NCBI GenBank assembly: GCA_937858995.1
Contig: CALLZC010000028.1
Span: 1 to 34,922 of the forward strand
Origin: an uncultured Nostocoides sp.
GTDB taxonomy: Bacteria; Actinomycetota; Actinomycetes; Actinomycetales; Dermatophilaceae
Reading direction: 5' to 3'
DNA length: 34,922 nucleotides
In this document: in pieces, positions 1 through 8,586 of the stretch
How the letters are laid out: each line of letters opens with the position of its first letter
Position numbering within the stretch: position 1 is the stretch's first letter
Notes under the pieces: model-generated
The model's input: only the letters and a program-made list of their open reading frames with translations
The model's database searches: none
Told to the model about the DNA's origin: nothing
Made by a program: the position numbers and the translations under genes

Positions 1-54
1 CCGAGATCTACACCTCTCTATTCGTCGGCAGCGTCAGATGTGTATAAGAGACAG
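1..54 (+). other. Illumina Nextera i5 adapter (library artefact)
   Basis: This is not genomic. Positions 1-13 match the end of the P5 flow-cell sequence, 14-21 (CTCTCTAT) match a standard i5 index, 22-35 (TCGTCGGCAGCGTC) are the read-1 Nextera overhang and 36-54 (AGATGTGTATAAGAGACAG) are the Tn5 mosaic end. Genuine sequence starts at 55. Any peptide translated leftward out of the first gene into this stretch (ending LSLIHI) is an adapter product. Confidence 0.98.
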
Positions 55-213
55 GTAGTGGAAGAGGAGCCCGCGCGACACCCCCGCCGCCGCCGCGACC
101 TCGTCCAGTGATAGCTCGAAACCGGGACGCTCGGCGAACTTCTGGAGCCCGATCCCCACCAACTGGCGACGCCGATCCTGCGGGCTCATCCGCGCCTGCG
201 TTCGTGACGGCAT
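55..213 (-). CDS. TetR-family transcriptional regulator, N-terminal fragment
   Basis: Only the first 53 codons are present; the gene then runs into adapter sequence, so the ligand-binding domain is missing from the contig rather than necessarily from the genome. The visible part is a TetR-type DNA-binding domain: a basic start, a helix around RRRQLVGIGLQKFAE, then the helix-turn-helix LSLDEVAAAAGVSRGLLFHY (about residues 34-53). Two ATG starts are possible, 213 and 225. I prefer 213 because the 225 ATG lies inside the palindromic operator at 216-234. No Shine-Dalgarno sequence is visible upstream of either. The gene is divergent from an acyl-CoA dehydrogenase at 255 with about 40 bp between the starts, the usual layout for a TetR repressor that controls itself and its neighbour. 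The inducer cannot be read; an acyl-CoA is an inference from the neighbours. Confidence 0.85.
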
Positions 214-215
214 GC

Positions 216-234
216 TATTGAGCATCGCTCAATA
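216..234. promoter_or_regulatory. Palindromic operator for the adjacent TetR regulator
   Basis: TATTGAGC-ATC-GCTCAATA is a perfect 8-bp inverted repeat with a 3-bp centre. It sits between the divergent TetR gene and the acyl-CoA dehydrogenase gene. Its left arm contains the proposed -35 element (218-223) of the plus-strand promoter, so binding would block that promoter and also the regulator's own start region. The symmetry is seen; the identity of the binding protein is inferred from position. Confidence 0.75.
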
Positions 235-246
235 AGCCACTAGGGT
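218..246 (+). promoter_or_regulatory. Promoter of acyl-CoA dehydrogenase gene (leaderless)
   Basis: A -35-like TTGAGC (218-223), a 17-bp spacer and a -10 TAGGGT (241-246) place transcription start at or just before the ATG at 255, so the mRNA would be leaderless. The -35 lies within the palindromic operator. No ribosome-binding site is seen between 247 and 254, which fits. Confidence 0.6.
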
Positions 247-254
247 CAAGCACC

Positions 255-1547
255 ATGGACTTTGCTCCCTCCGCGCGCGCCGCCGACCTCAGCACCCGCG
301 TCCGGCAGTTCATCGACCATCAGATCGAGCCGATCGAGGCCGAGGTGGTGGCGGACATCGCGGCGCGCCGGGCGCGCGGCGCGGACCCCTGGCGCGTGGA
401 TCCGCGCATCGAGCGGCTCAAGGACCTGGCACGTGGCGAGGGATTGTGGAATCTCTTCCTGCCGGCGGGCCACGAGGGTCCGTATGCCGTGCGCTTCGGA
501 ACCGACGGCGGTGTCGGTTTGTCGAATCTGGACTATGCACCGGTGGCCGAGCAGATGGGCCGCTCACTGCTGGCCCCGCTGATCTTCAACTCCAATGCAC
601 CGGACACGGGCAATATGGAGGTGCTGCTCAAATATGGCTCGCAGAGCCAGAAGGACCGGTGGCTCGAGCCACTGCTGGACGGGACCATCCGCTCGACCTT
701 CCTGATGACCGAGCCGGCAGTCGCCAGCTCCGATGCGACCAATATGGCCGCCACCGCCCTCGTCGACGGCGACTGGGAGCGGGGCACGGGAGAGGTCGTC
801 CTCAACGGCCGCAAATGGTGGTCCTCGGGTGCCGGTCATCCCGACTGCCGGGTGGGCATCTTCATGGCCCTCACGGATCCGGATGCCGATCGGCACCACC
901 GGCATTCGATGGTGCTGGTCCCCATGGACCATCCCGGGGTCCGGGTCGAACGCATGCTCTCGACCCTCGGGCAGTTCGACGAACCACTCGGTCACGGCGA
1001 GGTCACTCTCACCGACGTGCGGCTGCCGATCGATCACATCATTGCGGGGCCCGGACGGGCCTTCGAGATCGCCCAGGGTCGGCTCGGACCGGGGCGGGTC
1101 CACCACTGCATGCGGCTCATCGGCCTGTCCGAGAAATCACTCGACCTGGCCTTGGAGCGCGCCACCACGCGGACCGCGTTCGGCAAGCCGCTGGCCAATC
1201 TCGGGGGCAACCGGGAGCGGCTGGCACGGGCCCGGATCGCGATCAACCAGGCCCGGCTGCATGTCTTGCATGCGGCCTGGAAGCTCGACACCTACGGCAG
1301 CGCCGGGGCCTTGTCAGAGGTCAGCGAGATCAAGGCCGCGGTGCCGTCGATGGCCTGCGAGGTCATCGACCTGGCCATCCAACTGCACGGTGGCGGTGGC
1401 ACCGGACCGGACTTTCCGCTCGCCGCGGCGTATGCCGGGGCTCGCTCGCTGCGCCTCGCCGACGGTCCCGACGAGGTCCACCTCGGGGTCGTCTCGCGCA
1501 TGATGCTGGCGCCGTATGCCGCGCGGTCACCCCGTCAGGGCCGCTGA
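255..1547 (+). CDS. Acyl-CoA dehydrogenase family flavoprotein (ACAD10/11-like)
   Basis: A 430-residue acyl-CoA dehydrogenase. It would be an FAD-dependent cytosolic enzyme acting on acyl-CoA thioesters and passing electrons to electron-transfer flavoprotein. Seen: the N-terminal helical domain (about 1-140), the flavin/substrate loop FLMTEPAVASSDATN near residue 150, the middle beta domain with GRKWWSSGAG, and the C-terminal helical domain with QLHGGGGTGPDFPLA followed by LRLADGPDEVHLG near residue 400. The ADGPDEVH ending recalls the ACAD10/ACAD11 branch more than short-chain enzymes. The next gene is a phosphotransferase-type kinase, the domain that is fused to the dehydrogenase in mammalian ACAD10/11. 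This supports a role with hydroxyacyl-CoA substrates, which is inference. The ATG at 255 is chosen because a -10 box ends 8 nt upstream. Expression is likely repressed by the divergent TetR protein. Confidence 0.88.
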   Translation: MDFAPSARAADLSTRVRQFIDHQIEPIEAEVVADIAARRARGADPWRVDPRIERLKDLARGEGLWNLFLPAGHEGPYAVRFGTDGGVGLSNLDYAPVAEQMGRSLLAPLIFNSNAPDTGNMEVLLKYGSQSQKDRWLEPLLDGTIRSTFLMTEPAVASSDATNMAATALVDGDWERGTGEVVLNGRKWWSSGAGHPDCRVGIFMALTDPDADRHHRHSMVLVPMDHPGVRVERMLSTLGQFDEPLGHGEVTLTDVRLPIDHIIAGPGRAFEIAQGRLGPGRVHHCMRLIGLSEKSLDLALERATTRTAFGKPLANLGGNRERLARARIAINQARLHVLHAAWKLDTYGSAGALSEVSEIKAAVPSMACEVIDLAIQLHGGGGTGPDFPLAAAYAGARSLRLADGPDEVHLGVVSRMMLAPYAARSPRQGR

Positions 1548-1548
1548 G

Positions 1549-2616
1549 GTGGTCCCCACGGGCGCGGGTGCGGTGCGGGCCGAGGACGCCTTCGACACGG
1601 CAGCCGTCGCGACCTGGCTGCGGGAGAACACCTCGGAGCCGGACACGCTGCGCGGCGTGCCCACGGTTGAGCAATTCAGCGGCGGCGCCTCCAATCTGAC
1701 CTACCTGCTGCGGTGGCCCGATCGGGAGCTGATCTTGCGCCGCCCGCCGGCCGGCACCAAGGCCAAGGGCGCCCATGACATGGCGCGCGAGTTCGGGATC
1801 CAGCGCGACCTGGCACCGGTCTTCCCCCTGGTCCCCACCATGGTCGGCTACTGCGCAGACCCTTCGGTTATCGGCACCGAGTTCTACGTCATGGAGCGCC
1901 TCGAGGGTCTGATCCTGCGCCAGGACCTGCCTGCCGGAGTGGGCCTGGACGCCGAGACGGATCGGGAGCGGCTGTGCCAAGCCTTCACCGACGCACTCGT
2001 CGCCCTGCATACGGCGCCGGTGAGCGAGTCTGGCTTGGCGGCGCTGGATCGCGGACCGGGATATGTCGAGCGGCAAGTGGGCGGGTGGAGCGCGCGGTAT
2101 GCCCGGGCGCGAACGCCCGATGTCGGTGACTTCGCCGGCACCATCGCCTGGCTTGCGGCGCATCGACCCGACGACCAGCCGCACACGATGATCCACAACG
2201 ACTTCCGGTTCGACAATCTGGTTCTCGCGGCCGCGCAACCCACTCGGGTCATCGGGGTGCTGGACTGGGAACTTGCCACCGTCGGCGACCCGCTCATGGA
2301 CGTCGGTTCGGCGATGGCCTATTGGGCTCAGGCGGACGATCCCGCCCCCATCCAAGCCATCCGGCTGCAGCCCACCAACGCCCCGGGAATGTGGACCCGG
2401 GACCAGGTGTGGACGGCATACGGCGACCGGCGCGGGATGGTCATCAGCGGCGCCGACCGGCGCTTCTATGAACTCTTCGGCACCTTCCGGCTCGCCGGAA
2501 TCGCGCAACAGATCTACTACCGCGCGTTCCACGGCCAGACCAGCAACCCCGCCGCCCGGATGATGGGCGAGTTCGTGCGCGTCCTCGAGGCACGCTGCGA
2601 GGAACTCCTGGAATAG
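1549..2616 (+). CDS. Phosphotransferase family protein (APH/choline-kinase fold, possible hydroxyacyl-CoA kinase)
   Basis: A protein-kinase-like small-molecule phosphotransferase of about 355 residues. Seen: an N-lobe nucleotide loop FSGGASNLTYLL, the catalytic loop IHNDFRFDNLVL near residue 215 (Brenner-type HxDxxxxN) and the metal-binding GVLDWELATVGDPLMDVG near residue 240. This is the APH family that includes ACAD10/11 kinase domains and LvaA of levulinate catabolism, which phosphorylates 4-hydroxyacyl-CoA. The frame is open back to an ATG at 1516 inside the dehydrogenase gene. I prefer the GTG at 1549, one base after the upstream TGA, giving tight translational coupling. Aminoglycoside resistance is unlikely given the dehydrogenase partner. 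The substrate itself is inferred. Confidence 0.8.
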   Translation: MVPTGAGAVRAEDAFDTAAVATWLRENTSEPDTLRGVPTVEQFSGGASNLTYLLRWPDRELILRRPPAGTKAKGAHDMAREFGIQRDLAPVFPLVPTMVGYCADPSVIGTEFYVMERLEGLILRQDLPAGVGLDAETDRERLCQAFTDALVALHTAPVSESGLAALDRGPGYVERQVGGWSARYARARTPDVGDFAGTIAWLAAHRPDDQPHTMIHNDFRFDNLVLAAAQPTRVIGVLDWELATVGDPLMDVGSAMAYWAQADDPAPIQAIRLQPTNAPGMWTRDQVWTAYGDRRGMVISGADRRFYELFGTFRLAGIAQQIYYRAFHGQTSNPAARMMGEFVRVLEARCEELLE

Positions 2617-2652
2617 GCCGGTGGCTCGCCGCGGGGAGGGCAAGCGTGTTGG

Positions 2653-4239
2653 ATGGACCCCGTGAGCGCAACGGTGATCCTCGGCGATGAACCCCTGACG
2701 ATCGAACAGGTGGTGGCCGTTGCTCGGTCGCTCCCACCTGGCCAACCGCACCTCGGTGAGGCGGTCGTGGTGCAGCTGAGCCCGGGCGCGTGGGAGCGGG
2801 TCCGGCATACGCGTGGGGTGATCGAGGGCCTGGCCCACGACACGGTCGCGCACTATGGAATTTCCACGGGCTTCGGGGCTCTGGCCACCATGCATATCCC
2901 CACCGAGAAGCGACATCAGTTGCAGCGCAGCCTCATTCGCTCTCATGCTGCGGGGGCCGGTCCTGAAGTCGAGCGCGAGGTGGTGCGTGCGCTGATGCTC
3001 TTGCGCATCCAGACGCTGGCGACGGGGCGCACCGGCATCCGTGAGGAAACCTTGCGCGCCTATGTCGCCATGCTCAATGCCGGGATCAGCCCGATCGTCC
3101 ACGAATACGGCTCGCTCGGCTGCTCCGGAGACCTGGCGCCGCTGGCCCACTGCGCGCTCGCCCTCATGGGGGAGGGCAGGGTCCACGACGCGTCCGGGGC
3201 GACGGTCCCGGCCGCGGTGGCTCTGGCCGCCGCCGGAATCGACCCCGTGGACCTCGCCGAGAAGGAGGGGTTGGCCCTCATCAATGGCACCGACGGGATG
3301 CTCGGCATGCTGTGTATGGCGATTGCCGACCTGCGTGCCCTGGTGACGGTCGCCGACCTGGCCGCCGCGATGAGCGTCGAGGGATTGATGGGCACCGACG
3401 ATGTCTTCGCCGCCGATCTGCAGGCGTTGCGGCCCCAACCGGGCCAGGCCCTGTCGGCGGCCAATATGCGAAAAGTGCTGGCGGTGAGCGGGATTCGCGA
3501 CTCGCATCGGGAGCCACACGCGTGCACTCGGGTGCAAGACGCCTATTCGCTGCGGTGCGCACCGCAGGTCGCCGGCGCCGTTCGGGACACCATCGACCAT
3601 GCCGCCCGAGTGGCTGGCTGGGAATTGGCCAGTGCCGTCGACAATCCCGTCGTCACTTTGGACGGCCGGGTCGAGTCCAATGGGAACTTCCATGGCGCGC
3701 CCATCGCCTATGTGCTCGACTTCCTCGCGATCGCGGCCGCCGACCTGGCGGGCATCAGCGAGCGGCGCACCGATCGGTTCCTGGACACCTCCCGAAATCA
3801 TGGGCTGAACGCCTTCCTCGCCGACGACCCGGGCGTCGACTCGGGCCTGATGATCGCCCAATACACGCAGGCATCGATGGTCTCGGAGATGAAGCGCCTC
3901 GCCGTGCCAGCGAGCGTCGACTCGATCCCCAGCAGCGCCATGCAGGAGGACCACGTGTCGATGGGGTGGTCCGCAGCACGCAAGCTGCGCCGCTCGATCG
4001 ACGCCCTGACCCAGGTGCTGGCCATCGAGTTGCTCACCGCGGCCCGTGGGATCCAACAGCGCGCCCCGCTGGTCCCCTCCCCGGTGAGCGCGGCGGTGAT
4101 CGGCGCCCTGGATGAGGTCACGCGCACCGCTCCGGGACCCGATCGGGTGATCGCCGACGATATTGCCGGTGCGGTCCTCGCGGTGGCGGACGGCTCGGTC
4201 GTCGCGGCCGCCGAGGCGGCGGCTGGACATCTCAACTAG
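2653..4239 (+). CDS. hutH: Histidine ammonia-lyase
   Basis: First step of histidine degradation: L-histidine to trans-urocanate plus ammonia. The 528 residues cover the full family length. Seen: the mobile loop HYGISTGFG with the catalytic Tyr at about residue 68; the MIO-forming motif GSLGCSGDLAPLAH with Cys157-Ser158-Gly159; LINGTDG near 210; and QEDHVSMGW in the C-terminal half. The MIO triad is Cys-Ser-Gly rather than the commoner Ala-Ser-Gly; Cys at this place is allowed in the family signature, so the enzyme should be active. A GGGGAGGG sequence (2633-2640) lies 12 nt before the ATG; a GTG at 2662 is an alternative start. It begins 36 bp after the kinase gene with no clear promoter between, so it could be read through from upstream, but functionally it belongs with hutU onward. 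Confidence 0.95.
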   Translation: MDPVSATVILGDEPLTIEQVVAVARSLPPGQPHLGEAVVVQLSPGAWERVRHTRGVIEGLAHDTVAHYGISTGFGALATMHIPTEKRHQLQRSLIRSHAAGAGPEVEREVVRALMLLRIQTLATGRTGIREETLRAYVAMLNAGISPIVHEYGSLGCSGDLAPLAHCALALMGEGRVHDASGATVPAAVALAAAGIDPVDLAEKEGLALINGTDGMLGMLCMAIADLRALVTVADLAAAMSVEGLMGTDDVFAADLQALRPQPGQALSAANMRKVLAVSGIRDSHREPHACTRVQDAYSLRCAPQVAGAVRDTIDHAARVAGWELASAVDNPVVTLDGRVESNGNFHGAPIAYVLDFLAIAAADLAGISERRTDRFLDTSRNHGLNAFLADDPGVDSGLMIAQYTQASMVSEMKRLAVPASVDSIPSSAMQEDHVSMGWSAARKLRRSIDALTQVLAIELLTAARGIQQRAPLVPSPVSAAVIGALDEVTRTAPGPDRVIADDIAGAVLAVADGSVVAAAEAAAGHLN

Positions 4240-4347
4240 GCGGCGGGCGGCCCGTCCACGCGGCCGGCGAGGTCCCGCTGCCAGGCCGCTGGGCACCAGC
4301 GGTAGCTTTACTGTGAGAATGCGAAGCGGCATACGACCAACTCGATG

Positions 4348-4352
4348 AGGAG
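4348..4352 (+). promoter_or_regulatory. Ribosome-binding site of hutU
   Basis: AGGAG lies 5 nt before the ATG at 4358 and fixes the hutU start. The 118-bp gap between hutH and hutU (4240-4357) holds TA-rich hexamers (TAGCTT at 4303-4308, TACTGT at 4309-4314) that could be -10 elements, but I see no convincing -35, so an internal promoter is possible rather than shown. Confidence 0.6.
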
Positions 4353-4357
4353 CAGGT

Positions 4358-6010
4358 ATGGACGGCGCGCGGCCAGTGCGGGCGGCTCGGGGGAGCACGC
4401 TCACGGCGAGGCAGTGGAGCACCGAGGCGCCGCTGCGCATGCTCATGAACAACCTGGATCCGCAGGTGGCGGAGCGGCCGGATGACCTGGTCGTCTATGG
4501 CGGGACCGGGCGGGCGGCGCGCGACTGGGCGAGCTACGACGCCATGGTCCGCACCCTGACCACCCTGGGGCCCGATGAGACCATGCTGGTGCAGTCCGGC
4601 CGGCCTGTCGGCGTCTTCCGCACGCACGAATGGGCGCCGCGTGTCCTGATCGCCAACTCCAACCTGGTCCCCGACTGGGCCACCTGGCCCGAGTTCCGTC
4701 GCCTGGAGCACCTCGGCCTGACGATGTACGGGCAGATGACCGCCGGGTCGTGGATCTACATCGGCACCCAAGGGATCGTCCAGGGAACCTACGAGACCTT
4801 CGCGGCCGTCGCCGAGAAGCGGTATGGCGGCACGCTGGCCGGGACCCTCACCCTCACCGGAGGCTGTGGCGGGATGGGCGGCGCCCAGCCGTTGTCGGTG
4901 ACTCTCAACGATGGCGCCTGCCTCATCGTCGATGTGGACCCGCACCGCCTGCAGCGGCGGGTGGAGCATCGCTATCTCGACGAGGTGGCGGCGAATCTCG
5001 ACGAGGCCGTGGACAAGGCCTTGGCAGCCAAGGCGGAGCGCCGCGGCTGGTCGGTCGGCGTGGTGGGCAATGCGGCCGAGGTCTTCCCCGAACTGCTGCG
5101 CCGCGGCGTCCCCATCGACATCGTCACGGATCAGACCAGCGCGCACGACCCGCTGTCCTATCTGCCGGTCGGGATCGAGCTGGATGACTGGCAGGAGTAT
5201 GCGGCCAAGAAGCCCGAAGAGTTCACCGACCGGGCGCGCGAATCCATGGCCCGGCATGTCGAGGCCATGGTCGGCTTCATGGACGGCGGTGCCGAGACCT
5301 TCGACTACGGCAACAGCATCCGGGACGAGGCGCGCCAAGGCGGCTATGACCGTGCCTTCGACTTCCCCGGGTTCGTGCCGGCATACATCCGGCCGCTCTT
5401 TTGCGAAGGCAAGGGGCCCTTCCGTTGGGCGGCGCTCTCGGGCGACCCCAAGGACATCGCGGCGACGGACCGGGCGGTGCTGGAGCTCTTCCCCGACAAC
5501 GATCGGCTGCACAAGTGGATCCGCGGGGCGCAGGAGCGCATCGCGTATCAGGGGCTGCCCGCTCGGATCTGCTGGCTCGGCTACGGCGAGCGCGACAAGG
5601 CGGGGCTGGCGTTCAACGACCTGGTCGCCTCCGGTGCGGTCAGTGCCCCGATCGTGATCGGCCGGGATCACCTCGACTGTGGCTCGGTGGCAAGTCCCTA
5701 CCGCGAGACCGAGGCGATGGCCGACGGCTCCGACGCCATCGCCGACTGGCCTCTCTTGAATGCGTTGATCAATACCGCCAGCGGGGCCAGTTGGGTGTCC
5801 CTGCATCACGGCGGCGGCGTCGGCATCGGGCGCTCGATGCATGCCGGTCAGGTCAGTCTCGCCGACGGGACGCCCCTGGCCGCCGAAAAGCTTGCGCGGG
5901 TCTTGACCAACGACCCAGGCATGGGCGTTATCCGGCATGTCGATGCGGGCTATGACCTTGCCGAGGAAGTCGCCGACGAACGTGGCGTCCGAATCCCGAT
6001 GCGTGAGTGA
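4358..6010 (+). CDS. hutU: Urocanate hydratase (urocanase)
   Basis: Second step of histidine degradation: urocanate to 4-imidazolone-5-propionate, using tightly bound NAD as an electrophile. At 550 residues it is full length for the bacterial family. Seen: the N-terminal [22 protein letters not shown] block, the NAD-binding [19 protein letters not shown] near residue 165, the catalytic-site [19 protein letters not shown] with the conserved Cys at about residue 405, and the C-terminal [17 protein letters not shown]. The start is set by AGGAG 5 nt upstream. It is followed after 37 bp by the M20 hydrolase in the same direction. Confidence 0.97.
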   Translation: MDGARPVRAARGSTLTARQWSTEAPLRMLMNNLDPQVAERPDDLVVYGGTGRAARDWASYDAMVRTLTTLGPDETMLVQSGRPVGVFRTHEWAPRVLIANSNLVPDWATWPEFRRLEHLGLTMYGQMTAGSWIYIGTQGIVQGTYETFAAVAEKRYGGTLAGTLTLTGGCGGMGGAQPLSVTLNDGACLIVDVDPHRLQRRVEHRYLDEVAANLDEAVDKALAAKAERRGWSVGVVGNAAEVFPELLRRGVPIDIVTDQTSAHDPLSYLPVGIELDDWQEYAAKKPEEFTDRARESMARHVEAMVGFMDGGAETFDYGNSIRDEARQGGYDRAFDFPGFVPAYIRPLFCEGKGPFRWAALSGDPKDIAATDRAVLELFPDNDRLHKWIRGAQERIAYQGLPARICWLGYGERDKAGLAFNDLVASGAVSAPIVIGRDHLDCGSVASPYRETEAMADGSDAIADWPLLNALINTASGASWVSLHHGGGVGIGRSMHAGQVSLADGTPLAAEKLARVLTNDPGMGVIRHVDAGYDLAEEVADERGVRIPMRE

Positions 6011-6047
6011 GAGTTTCGCTAGCCACCGCAACAAATGGGGAGCTCAT

Positions 6048-7265
6048 GTGTCTGCATCGGTGACACCGGATTCGTTCCTCACGATGTGGGAGCAGTTGCG
6101 TCCCATCGGCCGCGACCCGCGGACCAACGGCTATCGCCGCTTTGCCTGGGGCTCGGCAGATGCGCAGTTGCGGGAGTGGTTCGCCCATCAGGCGAGTGCG
6201 CGGGGACTCGCGTTGACCGAGGACCGGATGGGCAACCAGTGGGCCTGGTGGGGGGACCCCGACAGCGAGGGTCCCGGGCTGGTTCTCGGCAGTCACCTCG
6301 ACTCGGTCCCGGACGGCGGGGCGTATGACGGCCCGCTCGGTGTCGTGTCCGCGCTCGCGGCCGTGGACCGCCTGCGCGCGGCCGGGCACCGGCCGGATCG
6401 ACCGGTGGCGGTTGCCAATTTTGTCGACGAGGAGGGTGCCCGCTTCGGGATCGCGCTGGCTGGGTCGCGCGTCATCACCGGGCTGCTCGATGCTGACCGC
6501 GCGCGGGGTTTGCGGGACGGCGATGGCATCACGATGGCGCAAGCCATGCGCGCAGCGGGCAAGGATCCCGAACTCATCGGGCCGGACCCGGAGACCGTGG
6601 CCCGGATCGGCACCTACCTCGAGTTGCATGTCGAGCAGGGGCGGGCCTTGGTCGATCTGGGTGCGCCGGTTGCGGTGGGCACCGACATCTGGCCGCACGG
6701 CCGCTGGCGCATCGACCTGCCGGGAGAGGCAAACCACGCCGGAACCACCCGGCTCGCGGACCGACGCGACGCCGTCCTGGCCCTGGCGGACGTCATCCAG
6801 CGCACGCGCGCCGCCGCGCAGGACCGGGGCGCTCTCGCCACGGTCGGCAAGGTGCGCATCGAACCGGGCGGGGTCAACGCCATCGCCAGCGCGGCCACCG
6901 CCTGGTTGGACGCGCGCGGGGCGAACCCGGACGCCGTCCGGGGCGTCATAGCCGACGTGAGCGCGACAGTGCAGGGCTATGACGGGACGGTCCAGGAGGA
7001 GTCGTGGACGCCCCGGACCACCTTCCACCCGGATGTGGTGCGCCGGATGGGGGAGGTGCTGGGCGGCATACCCACCTTAGGAACCGGCGCAGGACATGAT
7101 GCCGGGGTCCTGGCCCAGGCAGGCATCGACGCCGGGATGCTGTTCGTGCGCAACCCGACCGGTGTGTCGCACTCGCCCGCGGAGTTCGCCGACGAGGCGG
7201 ATTGTCTGGCCGGGGTCGAGGCGCTGGCGGCAGTGGCACTGGATCTGACCGGAGAGAGACGATGA
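6048..7265 (+). CDS. M20-family amidohydrolase (allantoate amidohydrolase/carbamoylase type), probable deformylase step of the hut pathway
   Basis: A 405-residue dinuclear metallohydrolase of the M20 hydantoinase/carbamoylase branch. Seen metal ligands and signatures: GSHLDSVPDGGAYDGPLGV (His82 region), DEEGARFG, ELHVEQGRALVD, the substrate motif NHAGTTRLADRRDA, and the C-terminal TGVSHSPAEFAD. The start is GTG 6048, preceded by GGGGAG at 6037-6042; the frame is open further back into hutU but that extension has no family-like sequence. It overlaps hutF by ATGA. In this family the substrates are N-carbamoyl or ureido amides. Lying between hutU and hutF with no hutG present, it most likely hydrolyses N-formyl-L-glutamate, the product of HutF, to glutamate and formate. 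That assignment is inference from context; genuine allantoate use cannot be excluded. Confidence 0.85.
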   Translation: MSASVTPDSFLTMWEQLRPIGRDPRTNGYRRFAWGSADAQLREWFAHQASARGLALTEDRMGNQWAWWGDPDSEGPGLVLGSHLDSVPDGGAYDGPLGVVSALAAVDRLRAAGHRPDRPVAVANFVDEEGARFGIALAGSRVITGLLDADRARGLRDGDGITMAQAMRAAGKDPELIGPDPETVARIGTYLELHVEQGRALVDLGAPVAVGTDIWPHGRWRIDLPGEANHAGTTRLADRRDAVLALADVIQRTRAAAQDRGALATVGKVRIEPGGVNAIASAATAWLDARGANPDAVRGVIADVSATVQGYDGTVQEESWTPRTTFHPDVVRRMGEVLGGIPTLGTGAGHDAGVLAQAGIDAGMLFVRNPTGVSHSPAEFADEADCLAGVEALAAVALDLTGERR

Positions 7266-8584
7266 CGACGACGACGATCTGGGCACGGCATGCGCAATTG
7301 CCGATCGGGATGACGGCCAAGGTGCGCATCACCATTGCCGGCGACCGGATCCGAGCGGTGGAACGCGCGGAGCCAGAACCCGGCGACATCCGCTTCGCCG
7401 TCGTTCTGCCGGGCATCGCCAACGGCCACTCGCACGCCTTCCATCGGGCGCTGCGCGGGCGGGTCCAGGACACGCGGGGCAACTTCTGGACCTGGCGCGA
7501 TCAGATGTACGGGATAGCTAGAACCCTGACGCCGGAGTCCTATTTCGCTCTCGCGCATGGGGTTTTCGTCGAGATGGTGTGCTCCGGGTTCACGGCGGTG
7601 GGGGAGTTCCACTACCTGCACCACGGCGAGGACGGGCAGAGCTACGACAACCCCAATGCCATGGGCGAGGCAGTGATCGCGGCGGCGCAGGCCGCGGGAA
7701 TCCGCCTGACCCTGTTGGACACCCTCTATCTCTCGGGTGGCCTGGCGGGTGCGGGGCACCTGCCGCTCGATCCGGTGCAACGCCGCTTCGCCGACCGCGA
7801 TATCGCTGCGTGGGCGCGCCGCGTCGGGGACCTGCACGACACCGCGACCTGCCGCATCGGGATGGCGGCGCACTCGGTGCGGGCCGTCCCTCGCGAGTCG
7901 CTGCTGCAACTGGCCTCGGTCGCTGGTCACCGGGTCATCCACGCGCACGTCAGTGAACAGCCGGCAGAGAATGCCGCCAGCGGCCTCGTCTATGGGATGT
8001 CGCCCACGCAACTGCTCGACGTCTCTGGCTTGCTCAGCGACCGCTTCACCGCCGTGCATGCCACCCACGTCAGCGCGGACGATATCGCTCGCCTGGGGCA
8101 GGCCCGCTCGTTCGTCTGCATGTGCCCCACCACCGAGGGCGACCTCGCGGACGGCATCGGCCCGGCCCGCGCCATGGCCGACGCCGGCGCTCGGATCAGC
8201 CTTGGCTCCGACCAGCATGCCGTCATCGATCCCTTCGTCGAGGTGCGCGGTCTGGAGATGCACGAGCGCCTCAACAGCGGCGAACGCGGCCGATTCAGTC
8301 TCGACGAACTGTCGCTGGCCATGAGTCGCGACGGATATGCGTGCATCGGCTGGCCGGAGGGTGGCCAGTTGCGTGTCGGCGCGTTGGCGGATCTCGTTGC
8401 GGTGCGCAGAGATTCGGCGCGGACAGTCGGAACCCGCGCCGCACAGATTGTGTATTCGGCCAATGCGGGGGATGTTTCGGATGTCATGGTCGGCGGGGAG
8501 TTCGTCGTCCGCGCAGGCGTGCACCGTTCGGGCGATCCCGGTGCTCTGCTCAGCAAGGCCTTCACCCGACTGCGGATGGACTGA
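7262..8584 (+). CDS. hutF: Formimidoylglutamate deiminase
   Basis: Converts N-formimidoyl-L-glutamate to N-formyl-L-glutamate plus ammonia, the step of the five-enzyme histidine route. The 440-residue protein is an amidohydrolase-superfamily barrel. Seen: the metal motif [15 protein letters not shown] (about residues 54-68), [11 protein letters not shown] carrying a conserved His, [10 protein letters not shown], and [11 protein letters not shown] with the metal-binding Asp at about 317. The length and the [10 protein letters not shown] block match HutF rather than chlorohydrolases. The ATG at 7262 overlaps the upstream stop as ATGA and has GGAGAG at 7251-7256; an in-frame upstream extension to 7202 is not credible. 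hutI follows after 2 nt. Confidence 0.93.
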   Translation: MTTTTIWARHAQLPIGMTAKVRITIAGDRIRAVERAEPEPGDIRFAVVLPGIANGHSHAFHRALRGRVQDTRGNFWTWRDQMYGIARTLTPESYFALAHGVFVEMVCSGFTAVGEFHYLHHGEDGQSYDNPNAMGEAVIAAAQAAGIRLTLLDTLYLSGGLAGAGHLPLDPVQRRFADRDIAAWARRVGDLHDTATCRIGMAAHSVRAVPRESLLQLASVAGHRVIHAHVSEQPAENAASGLVYGMSPTQLLDVSGLLSDRFTAVHATHVSADDIARLGQARSFVCMCPTTEGDLADGIGPARAMADAGARISLGSDQHAVIDPFVEVRGLEMHERLNSGERGRFSLDELSLAMSRDGYACIGWPEGGQLRVGALADLVAVRRDSARTVGTRAAQIVYSANAGDVSDVMVGGEFVVRAGVHRSGDPGALLSKAFTRLRMD

Positions 8585-8586
8585 CG

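Noticed and set aside
1549-2616. Aminoglycoside resistance gene
   Set aside because: The APH fold is shared with many metabolic kinases and the acyl-CoA dehydrogenase partner points to catabolism.
1363-4452. Very long open frame (1029 codons) on the minus strand opposite hutH and the kinase
   Set aside because: High-GC shadow frame: Arg/Gly/His-rich, no family motifs, and it lies opposite well-supported genes.
4232-6034. 600-codon open frame antisense to hutU
   Set aside because: Same shadow effect; hutU on the plus strand has all family motifs and a ribosome-binding site.
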